Origin: Diogma glabrata
Lineage: Eukaryota; Arthropoda; Insecta; Diptera; Cylindrotomidae
Length of the DNA: 64,000 bases
Assembly: GCA_963693315.1 (NCBI GenBank)
Contig: OY856188.1
Location: 215,768,495-215,832,494 of the forward strand
Direction: 5' to 3'
Shown here in pieces: positions 21,694 to 58,803 of this stretch. The translations under genes were made by a program, and so were the position numbers. Within the stretch, counting starts at the first letter, position 1. The number at the start of each line of letters is the position of its first letter. The notes under the pieces are model-generated. The model did not search any database and was not told where the DNA came from. It saw only the letters and a list, made by a program, of their open reading frames with translations.

Positions 21694-24173
21694 TTATAAT
21701 GAAATATTTTAATCGATTTGTGTTTCATGGAAATTACATTAAATTATAGGTGAAAAACACGTGATATCAGCAAGGTCTGGAAATGAGGTTTTAATTTGGT
21801 GTATTTAGGTATTGGAATTCATTGACATCAATAAAAAAAAATTTTCTGCGGTTTTAGTTTTTTTTTTTACCCTGTATCTTAAGACAGGTTGATGAAAAAT
21901 CAAAAAATTGCTCGACCCTGGTGTATTGAAATGGCTCTACAGTCAAAACTACTGAACCGATTTTAATGTTATATAGCTCAAAATGTAGGTATTAAACAGA
22001 GCTAATCAAAATAATAATTCACATTGTATGACCTTGAACACTTTCTTTTAGAAAACAAAAACGGTAAAAAATTCAAATTCGATTTTCTAGAAATGCGTAT
22101 TTTTTAAATTTTCGATTTTTTAATATGTGAATGTACCTTTCACATTTAATGTTACTAACATTTGATAAAAAATTCAGGAAAGGAAAATTTTTTGTTTTTT
22201 TAATTAATATTCTTGTAATGTGCTTCAAAATTTAAAAACGGTTAAAGGACGACTTGCGTCTTGAAAACTGACCATCCTACCTTTTTATTTGTCTTTGTTG
22301 TCAAAGTAAGTATTGGTCTTGTTTTTTTAATTATTCTACTATTTATGTTCATTACAGGCAAGAAGGTTATAAGGCGTTTAAAGGTTGAGGATTTTATTTT
22401 AGGTTTTTTTCAGTAATTTAATAAAATGGTTTTTTTTAAATGGGTGGTCAATGTACGTCCTATAAATTGAACAAGAATCTTATGTTTCTTAACTATATCA
22501 GAACCTCCCTCAACTTAGATTTTATTGAAACAAATCATTTAAAAAGTATAAAAGGCAGCATTTTAGAGATTCTAATTTAGTTAAAATTCAATCTTAACAA
22601 AAACATTATTTTAATTATTCAAAGTTTTCACAGTTTTTTAATAATTCAAAGCAATACCAAGTTATCTTTTATAAGCAAATTTAAAAAGGAAAATCGATTT
22701 AAAACCAAACAGTGTGTTAAACCATTCCCAAACGCAAAATGTTCAAAAGAATTACTAAATGTGAAACGACTTTAGTTAGAAATTTTAAAACCATTAATCA
22801 ATACAAGTTAGAATGAGTTAACAAATATTAAAATATGTACCTCCTACTCTATCAAAGTGAATAGAAATATGAATTTCAAAAGTAGTAATGAATATGTTGA
22901 TTGAATCACCAAGCAAAAATAGTGTACCATCAAATTTATTGTCACCACCAAAGCTATCAACATCAAATCCAAGTATCATATCACCTAATCTCCAGATGAC
23001 AGAACCGTCACAATCAAGCAAATCATCTTCACTTGCAAGTAGCGGAGAGACGGTAATTAAGAAGAAAAGGATGCTCAAAGTGATCAACACAATATCTAAT
23101 AACCCAGTTTATTTAAGTCGTTTAGATCGAAAATCAGAACAAACAAAAATTGATTTGGTAGTGCAAACAATTAGCAAAACGCTTACACAACATGATATCG
23201 TACCGTTACCTCCATCATGTATAATCTAGAAAGTAAATATTACAATAAAGTGATGAAGAATACGACAAAGTTTAATCAACACCTCTGGAGTTTTATAATT
23301 GGGCAGCAGCTCCAGGCAATTTTCAAATAACATGCATTTTTTCTATGTAACGGAGGCATGTGACATTGCAAAACGAAATCAACTAGCTGATAGATAGGCA
23401 AATTTTAAAACCTTTCCTGGAACACGAGGATATCACTCATACATCCCTATAAATGATGGATCAATCTTAGCTAGGCGTTATTCTAACTCTACGGAATTTA
23501 GTAATGTAAAATTAAATAAAAGATAAAACATGTGTAAAATATTAATTTTGAGTTAAAATTAAAAATTTATTATAAAAACATGTATGTAAATCCAAAAAAA
23601 ACTGTTCATTTTTTAACGCCACTTTTTTTTATGATGAAAATTTTTAAGGCGTGCTGCAATAAAATTAATAAAAAAAAACAAAAAATTTTCCCCTCCTGAA
23701 ATTTTTATTAAAGGTTAGTAACATAAGTACCTTTCACATATTAAAAAATCAAAAATTTAAAAAATGCGCATTTCTAGAAAATCGAATTTGAATTTTTTAC
23801 CGTTGTTTTTCCAAAAGAAAATGTTCAAGGACATATAGTCTGAATTATTATTTTGATTGATTAGCTCTGTTTAATACCTACCTTTTGAGCAATATAACAT
23901 TAAAATCAGTCGAGTAGTTTTGACTGTAGATCCATTTCAATACACCAGGATCAATTTCTAGATTTTTCATCACCCTGTGTCTTAAGACAGGGTAAAAAAA
24001 AAAACTAAAAACGCAGAAAATTTTTTTTTATTAATGTCAACAAATTCCAATACTTAAATATACAAAATTCAAACGTCATTTCCAGACCTTGCTGATATCA
24101 CGTATTTTTCACCTATAACTTAATGTAATTTCCATGAAACACAAATCGATTAAAATATTTCATTATAATTTAA
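21689..24173. mobile_element. 2.5-kb DNA transposon-like element with ~530-bp TIRs
   Basis: 21689-22220 is the reverse complement of about 23635-24173: AAATTATAATGAAATATTTT on the left mirrors AAAATATTTCATTATAATTT on the right, then GGTGAAAAACACGTGATATC and AAGACAGG...ACCCTG blocks. The ends read TTAAATTATAATG / CATTATAATTTAA, so a TTAA or TA target is possible. The centre (22221-23634) holds a degenerate gene. Confidence 0.8.
22888..23527 (+). pseudogene. Degenerate ORFs inside the 2.5-kb TIR element, family unknown
   Basis: A 113-codon frame (22888-23229) is Ser/Pro-rich then basic (SPPKLSTSNPSIISP; ETVIKKKRMLKVI; KIDLVVQTISKTL). Further on, 23328-23527 reads FYVTEACDIAKRNQLADR, a TAG stop, then FPGTRGYHSYIPINDGSILA and RRYSNSTEFSNVKLNKR to TAA. 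The GTRGYHSYIP block looks like a conserved protein segment I have met in transposon-associated animal proteins, but I cannot name the family. No catalytic transposase motif is visible. Confidence 0.4.
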
Positions 24174-24230
24174 TCAGGTATATCTTCCTGAAAATATTCG
24201 TGTTGATATATTAAAACAAATGTTTTAGTT

Positions 24231-24772
24231 CCAGGGCCGGCGCCGATTTTATGTGATGATTACCACATATTTTATACTTCGTGAGGCCCTGTCCTTGACG
24301 AACCCGAAAAATTTCTTTTGCGATTTTTTTCAAATCGCCCGCTTTGGTGTTCGGCTCGATTGCCCGCGATCTTGTAAATTTGCTACCACATTTTTTTTTT
24401 AACTGTGGGGATTAGAAATTGGTTTTAGAACACGACGGTAAGCTTGTTCGACCAAAATGTGTTTGCTATTTTCAAGTCCGACAACTGACATTTTGGATAT
24501 TTGGGTTGTCGGACTAGACAATAGCAGACAATTTTCTGTCGGACAAGGTTACCCTCGTGTTCTAAATCAAATTTCCAACCCCCATGGTTAAAAAAAACAA
24601 AAATTTACAAGATCCCGGTCAATCGGCATTTTTCAGAGCTTGCCGAACGCAAAAGCGGGCGATTTGAGAAAAATCGCAGAACAAATGTTTTCAGGGTCGT
24701 CAAGGACAGGCGCCTCACGAAGTTTAAAATATGTGGTGATCATCACATGAAATCGGCGCTGGCCCAGGGTCT
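24231..24772. mobile_element. hAT-like palindromic MITE (~540 bp)
   Basis: The ends are inverted copies: CAGGGCCGGCGCCGATTTTA on the left and AAATCGGCGCTGGCCCAG on the right. Inverted pairing continues inward through CACATATTTTA, CGTGAGGC and TTGTAAATTT...AAATTTACAAGATC, for about 250 bases per arm. CAGGG-type ends suggest a hAT relative, but no 8-bp duplication is clear. GC content is higher than the surroundings. Confidence 0.65.
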
Positions 24773-24775
24773 ATT

Positions 24776-25301
24776 TATAACAGGCTTCGATCTTTCTACT
24801 CTAAGAATGAATGGTATTGTCTGGAAATATTTAATTAAGAATTAAGGTAACGCACATAAAATTTTTCAATCACTTATTACCGTTTTCGTATATTCGATAT
24901 GGATAGTCAAAAACTGATTAAATTCGCCCATTGGACAAACTTTGAATGTAGCATCAATCAAATAATTTCGCCGATTTAAAGCAATATGAGCAATGATGTT
25001 GCGAATTATCGATTCTGATGATAAGATGCAATACGATAATGCAACGCATGTGTATGTAGTGCGATTAAACTTTAAAGTCGTCTCGCCGTCTTGAAACTAA
25101 AAAATAATTATACATTAATTGTTGGCATTTAGTGGCAGTTGATAATATTACTATGAAAATCCATATGTGTGCATAATTTCTTCGTTCAAAAATTCTAGTT
25201 CAACTTAGCGAGCTATTTTCGGCGATGCTGGCATTGATTTTCGCAGGTAACGATACAAATTGCACTCCATTTTCGTCAAATTCAATTGAACGTGTTGGTT
25301 T
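24776..25301 (-). pseudogene. MULE transposase, 5' half (exons with first catalytic Asp)
   Basis: Read on the - strand. A possible exon at 25301-25205 follows a good acceptor (GTTTTATTAG). A clear exon at 25096-24881 (acceptor TATTTTTTAG, donor GTAATAAG) encodes FQDGETTLKFNRTTYTC and NYLIDATFKVCPMGEFNQFL. The LIDATFK block carries the first catalytic Asp of MULE transposases. A third piece begins at 24820 after ATTTCCAG with IPFILRVERSKPVINR and stops at 24776, where the MITE starts. The next expected block (FMTDYE) lies 6.65 kb away at 18121, so this and 17280-18121 look like one gene split by later insertions. It is not functional as it stands. Confidence 0.65.
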
Positions 25302-25439
25302 CTAATAAAACAAAATAATATGAATTTGTTTTTATAAATAAAAATCAATCGGAACGAAAAAAAACACTTACTCAAGAGAATGGCGATTGAATATTTGTGA
25401 AACATTCTCTGAGGCACTCCTCAACCTCACTGCTTTGCA

Positions 25440-25800
25440 ATTGTTTTTTAAATAATGTTTTCACCACGATTTCGTGATTTCGTGATATCGGGTTTTCTGA
25501 TCAAATTCATGACTATGTAAACTTTTTACAAAACACTCTGAGTCTTGAAATCCAGAAAAACACGTGCGCCATAGGATGTGATACGGCAACGATACTAATA
25601 TCCTTTGTCCTTATATTTCTGATTAGTCTGACGACATTTTCAATGAAAATAAATAACGAAAACAAACAATAATTATTTGATGTACATGTAAAAGGAAGTG
25701 AACTGGAACTGATTTGAATTAGTGATGAACGTTGCCGTTTGCCAAGAAGTACATGTAATTTTTGATGGTCGAAACTATTTTATATTTTGATTCTGCTCGC
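25440..25800. other. AT-rich spacer, nothing recognised
   Basis: No feature could be supported apart from possible weak upstream coding of the MULE gene on the - strand near 25370-25430. Confidence 0.25.
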
Positions 25801-25810
25801 TTCATTTACT

Positions 25811-26299
25811 AGTACATTATGATGCTAGGTCGTAAAGCTAAAGATTTTGGACGTATGTGGAGTTTGCGAGGCGCTTGCCGAGATGTGCCTCCACATTAAG
25901 TCCTTTTGTCTGTGCGTCATATACTATTTTTATTCGCCGCTAGCAAAATATTTAAAAAAAAATTGTTTATTCTAAATCAAGTTATAATTTTGCATAAATT
26001 TTGAAATGAAAATATGTTGAACAAGTAACCTTTCACAAAATATTTGTTATTTTTTTTCAAAATAATTGTACAACTATGACAACAACTAATAACAATAATT
26101 TTAATTGGATTGTGAGATTTTGAATTTAAAGGTTGCTTTGATAAAAATTTCTATTTTTTATAGAATTTAAACAAATACAAATGTTTTTTACTTTTTTGGA
26201 CGTAGCTATGACTAAAAAATATATGACTGAAAAGTGACACTTCATGCCGCAAATCACAGTAATAAAGTACCACTTTAATATGTAGGCGAATAAATACTA
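25811..26299 (+). repeat. Dispersed ~490-bp repeat, copy A
   Basis: Starts TAGTACATTATGATGCTAGG, continues GATTTTGGACGTATGTGGAG and TTCGCCGCTAGCAAAATATT, and ends CACTTTAATATGTAGGCGAA. The same unit occurs at 33623-33966, 33967-34674, 44986-45480 (inverted) and partly at 62655-62905. No coding capacity or clear TIRs, so it is a non-autonomous repeat of unknown class. Confidence 0.8.
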
Positions 26300-26343
26300 T
26301 TTATCTTTTCCTACCTTCTCCAAATAATTCGTAAAAGGTAAAA

Positions 26344-26577
26344 ATGTCAACACTTTTAAATATATATATGTGTACACCGTTTGGTTTTTGTATCTTTTCA
26401 TTTTCTTTTTTTTACATACAATGCATTTTTGCATACAACCATTCTGAGAATTTTTCGTTCCATATCTTTGGAGGAATTATAGACATATACACTAAAGCTC
26501 TATACGCAGCTGAAAATAAATATTCAGTTCTATGCTTATGTTTTTCTGCGTACGTTAATCCTCATACGTATAAGTAA
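26344..26577 (+). other. Short hydrophobic ORF, probably chance
   Basis: A 77-codon frame with aromatic-rich hydrophobic sequence and no recognisable motif. It does not resemble the missing TM1 exon of the downstream receptor. Confidence 0.1.
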
Positions 26578-26654
26578 AAAATAATCTTAAATACGTTTTA
26601 TAGATACCTATCAATGTGTCAATGTGATCAAAATTCGTGTTCAAACTGCAAACA

Positions 26655-26985
26655 TAATTTTTGCCTTGCGGTATTAATTCAGTTTAAATTGAAATAGCGC
26701 CGAGACTCAATTTAAACAATTTCTGTGATAGCGCCGAGATTTCAACTCTCTGCACTAATTTATTTCAAACTGAATTAGCACCGAGATACTCAATTTTGAA
26801 TTTTTCTGACATAATGCCGAGGTTTTTGATTCTCGACACTATGTCAGTATAATCAAATTGAAAATTTTATCTTTGCGCTGTTTCAGTTTGAATTGAATTA
26901 GTGCCGAGACTCCATACAAAATTTTCTCTTCGCTATGTCAGTATCTTTCTCGGCGCTATTACAGTCGGCACTGAGTCAGAAAAGG
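26655..26985. repeat. Second cluster of GCCGAGA / TCTCGGC inverted motifs
   Basis: Repeats AATAGCGCCGAGACTC, TAGCACCGAGATACTC, AATGCCGAGG and AGTGCCGAGACTCC in alternating orientation and ends TTCTCGGCGCTATTACAGTC. This mirrors the start of the 14776-15075 cluster, so the two copies are inverted relative to each other. Confidence 0.6.
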
Positions 26986-28440
26986 TTAAATTCCAACCGC
27001 ATAATCCATAATCCGTTTTGCCAACCGCATAATCCTTATGCGGTTGGCAAAATACCGTTTTGAATTTTTTTTTGGATTAAAATAAATATGTTTGTTTGAT
27101 TTTGCTTAACAAGATTATAAAAAAACTACCAATATATTAAAAAAATTTGAGAGAAACAAGAAATCTAAAAACATATTTGTTATTAATATTTTAAATTTTT
27201 TCTAATACTTCTTAAGATAAAATAATAAATAATTAAAATAATATCACCCATAATTTTAAAAATATTTCTAATTCTGAAACAAATTGTATCAGCGAGAATT
27301 AAAGATTTGTATTTATATTATAACTTTAGAAATTATACCTTTACACTTTAGTTATTGATATCCTTTTCATTTTGTCAAGCTGATTGAGTAGTTGATCCAG
27401 ATAAAAATGTCAAAAAAACATCAACTGCGAGTGCTAAAGTGCTGAGTGAATAACATGCAAATCAATTTGTGACTGAAATTCATTTGGCCTGTACAAGTTT
27501 TCAAACCTTTTTGTACCCTTAAAGTTTGCTATGATATCAAAAAGTATAGGACCTAATTTTTTTTATTAACCAGAATAACAATATCTTTCTTTTAATGTTG
27601 CTAAACACTTTTATAAGCCTGGCAGCGTGAAGCGTCATTAGATAAGATAATAATTTTTTTAAATGTATTTCGCTCTAAACTATGTAAAAAAACATATTTA
27701 AAAAGTTAGTTAATTATTTGAATATTTCAAGGACATTTTTGCTTTATTTCTGGGTAAGTTTAGGAAAGTATTTTTGTTTTCATGCTGTTTTTAATCTTTC
27801 AAAAGAAAACCTAAAAACTATTCTTTTATAAACAATAAAAATAAAAGAAAATGTTAATTTTCAAAAATACAATTTTCTCAAACTTTTCGTCTTACCATTT
27901 TTGTTTATGTTACAAAGTTTCAGTTGATATAGATTTTTCTTTGTTTGTTTTTCTTAAGTCCTTTAAAAGCCAGGTTTTTGTACATCAAAAAATAAATTAG
28001 AAAAAAAAACATTAATTTGGCAGTAAGTTTTTTTATTTTCTTATTGTACGTTCTCTGGGGTTTATTTTTTATTTCAATTTATCTGTATTCATAAAATGAC
28101 GTATTTTGTTTTGTGTCTTAAATTTTCAAATTTATGGTTCTCTTACTGATATTTAATTTCAAAATATTAGGCTATAGTTTAAGACAATTTATTTCTCTTA
28201 GAACACAACAAACATCAGGAAAAATAAATAAGCTAAATTAACAACCAAGTCGCAAGCTTCGATTGGGTTTATTTCTTTTGTGTTATCTCAACGTCAGTTG
28301 GGTATTGTTTCTGTGGAATAAATATAAGTTCCAAGCAGTTTTTTGATAAACTAAGAATAATATTAAAAATAATTGTTCCACGTAAAAGTATACAATCCAT
28401 TTCTTTATCTCTTAACAAAATATTTTAATTCTCATTGCAG
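26986..28440. other. AT-rich sequence upstream of the first visible receptor exon
   Basis: Presumably intron of Octbeta3R, since the exon at 28441 needs an upstream coding exon. CCAACCGCATAATCC repeats occur near 26993-27045. No TM1-like coding stretch was found. Confidence 0.35.
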
Positions 28441-55889
<27,449 letters not shown>

Positions 55890-58100
55890 AATTTAATATT
55901 AAGATACAAATTAATTGGTCTAATGATTTTGTTATCATTATGTACATCGTATACGTTTCCTGAAGATAAATTTTTAACAATAAATATAAACATTTGAAAG
56001 TTTTTTTCAATTATAGAAAATGAAAATTCTATCTACTAAATATAACCGTAATGCATATATGCGTCATAGGTTGCAGTTATTAGTTATTTAAACAATATAT
56101 AAACAATTGCGTTCAGATTGTTGATATTTTCTAGAGACGTTCTGTGTTATGGATCATTTATTGTATTAAACCAGGCTAACGTTCATTTAGCTATGCTTGT
56201 TATATATGTTCGTTTGTCAAGTCAATCAGGAATTTTTTAAAATGAGCATTGTATTCAATTTGGGTAGTAATTTATTGTTAGTTTCATAATTCATTTCAAC
56301 TGCAGAACACTAATTTTTATGAGAAACGATCTTCGATGCATCAGTAGTAAAATATACACTTATACGTAAAATATAATTTCGAAATATTTATCTGATGAAA
56401 TATTAGTTTTGTTATACGTCCGTTTTGTTTCGTACTACAATACATTTTTATATTTTAATTAAGGATATACATATAATTTTTGTTATGTGTCTGTACAGCT
56501 TTTTCTCTCGTCTTGACTAATGTTTTAATTTCTGTTGTTCTTATAAACTTTTGAATGGAAGCGCAAATCGCAATGGATGTTTACGATTCGTAACGGATTT
56601 GGATATACTCTATGTATATTCTTACATGAATTGTTAATTTTTTGGATTGTTTGAAAAATTTACTTTGTTACATTTTATGAGATATTTAATACATTAATAT
56701 GAAAATAGCTGGATATAGAACGAAACGTATTGGCGAGATAAAATTTGTCATCAAAAATCTACTTAGGAATAATTAAATTGCCTGGCAAAATATCTAAATA
56801 AAATCACGGTTAAGTTTTAAACAGAACATAAGTTTAGTTAATGTTAGAAAATAACAAATAAATGTGTCGGTTAGCTTAAATGATAAAAGAAAATAATAAT
56901 TGTTTAATATTAAAAATAAACTTGCATGAAATGTATCGTTAAAGATGTTTAAATATTAAATTTTTACATAGAAATAAATTAAGACTGACTTACAGTGTTA
57001 AGCATTTATTATTATGTTTTTTAATTTAAAATAAAATTTTTTAAAATCAAAAATGCAATTAATTGAATATGTTTTTAGATATTTTAGAATACTGTGTAAG
57101 CTTTTAAACACAAATACGGTAAATACCCAATAACCAAACGAAGAAGCAATAATGTCGAAAATATGATTTTTTATTTAAAATAATCTTTTGTAAGCTAATT
57201 TTTAGAATTTGATTTAGGTAACTAAAATATTTCACTTGATTTATCTTGAAAGAAAATAAAAAAAAAAATATATTGTAAATAAATAGCAAATGTATAAAAA
57301 TATATTATATTATTAGAAATAAAATTGAAAGTTATTGAAATTATAAACAGAAATATTTTGTTTTCTTTCTAATCGAATATTATACACATCACATCGTTAG
57401 CTCCATCGACTATAGTTAACCATTTGAATTTATCCAAAAAAGAACTGCACGAACTTTGATTTAAGGATTCTGCGGTCTATGCAATTAACTTCTATCAATC
57501 TCATTCCATCACTAATTAGTCAATTTGAGATTTGATATTATATAGCACAAACAACTTCTATGGCTTCATTCGCCAGTTCGTTGTTGTTTGGACACCTTAT
57601 TATCATTATTTCTTATGTGCAAGCCATTTAGTTCGGTTTAATTTATTGAATCCAATTACACCACAATCTCTAAGGATAGCCGCTAATTCCAATTGAGCGA
57701 ATTGCTAAAGGAATTAATTGTAGGCAATTGGTCAAATATTCAGTATATCATCAAAAATAAAGCCAAAACAACGGAAATAGCAGTTTTTGACATTTAAAAA
57801 ATACATAACCACAATCGAAAACTTAGGCAGAAAAAAAGTACGTATTGTACCAATTTAATTTTTTTGTAATTTTTAACGTTTCACTACAAAGTGTATCTAA
57901 ATGTAACGACTTTGTTTGCGTAACCGTATCTAAATGTAGCCGTTTTCTAAATATTCCTGTTTATGGCGCTTTCGTTATGCGATGTTTATTATGGAGTATA
58001 ATGATGCTAATAATATATATACAAAAAAAAGGAACAAGCCTGTTTTATGGATACAGGTTTAACATTTATGATCTTTGTAATTATTTAAATTATAGAATAG
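55890..58100 (+). other. 3' flank / putative 3' UTR of Octbeta3R
   Basis: AT-rich sequence after the receptor stop codon with no convincing protein match on either strand. Several AATAAA-type signals occur between about 56.79 and 57.27 kb, so a 3' UTR of roughly 0.9-1.4 kb is possible. The true poly(A) site cannot be chosen from sequence. Short ORFs here (for example 57845-58273) look random. Confidence 0.35.
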
Positions 58101-58192
58101 CAGATTGTATTACTAGTGCGAATGCGTTTTCCAAACAAGAGTTAGTTTGCAATAACTCGCGTTTGGAAAACGCATTCGCACTAGTAATACAC
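58101..58192. mobile_element. Perfect hairpin element with ~31-bp arms
   Basis: TATTACTAGTGCGAATGCG followed by TTTTCCAAAC is exactly mirrored by GTTTGGAAAA followed by CGCATTCGCACTAGTAATA around a ~27-base loop. Confidence 0.75.
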
Positions 58193-58800
58193 ACTATTTT
58201 TTGTAACAAATGCATAAAATTTATAAATATTTATTTAATTATTAATATAATCATTTATTTAACAAAGTTATAAACAAATTTAAGATATTTAAATAATTAA
58301 AGTGCACCATCTTCGTTGTAATAGTTGTAAATTATACTAGCTTGAAGAAATAAACATAAGAATCCAACTACGGGTCTTATAAAAAAACATAGTAACCCAA
58401 CTAAAAGCTGTCAAAATTGTAAACTTTGAAAACCCAAATAAATTGTTTTTTCTTGCAATTTAAATGATGCAATGTGTTTAAGTTGTTTTTACTATATGGT
58501 AAGTTATTTAAATTATTATTTTGATATTTTAGTGCTATTAAAATATTACATATATATATATATATATATAGAAAAGATTTAACTACAAATCTCACATGCA
58601 GGCGGCGTGCGTGCCAGGCATACAAAATATTTTGTGGTCATATGTGCGGAAAAGTAGATTTTTCTTTTATTCTATTCTAGTACAAAATTGAATATTTTTT
58701 ATGCATGTGTAACAAAAAATTTATTTGTTATTTTTTTTTTCTAAAATTTATTGTGATAGTTAGTTTGTGTTAAAAGAAACAAGTTTCGTGTGAGTGACTT
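58193..58800. other. AT-rich spacer with a short (AT)n
   Basis: A 20-base (TA)n lies at about 58552-58571. The end of this interval may hold the leader of the BEL/Pao element, but no LTR was identified. Confidence 0.3.
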
Positions 58801-58803
58801 AAA

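Noticed and set aside
26344..26577. Hydrophobic ORF as the missing TM1 exon
   Set aside because: No receptor-like GN.LVI motif, and no donor giving the needed phase-2 junction was found.
57845..58273. 142-codon ORF as a membrane protein gene
   Set aside because: Cys/Phe/Ile-rich composition typical of AT-rich DNA, spans the hairpin element, no family resemblance.
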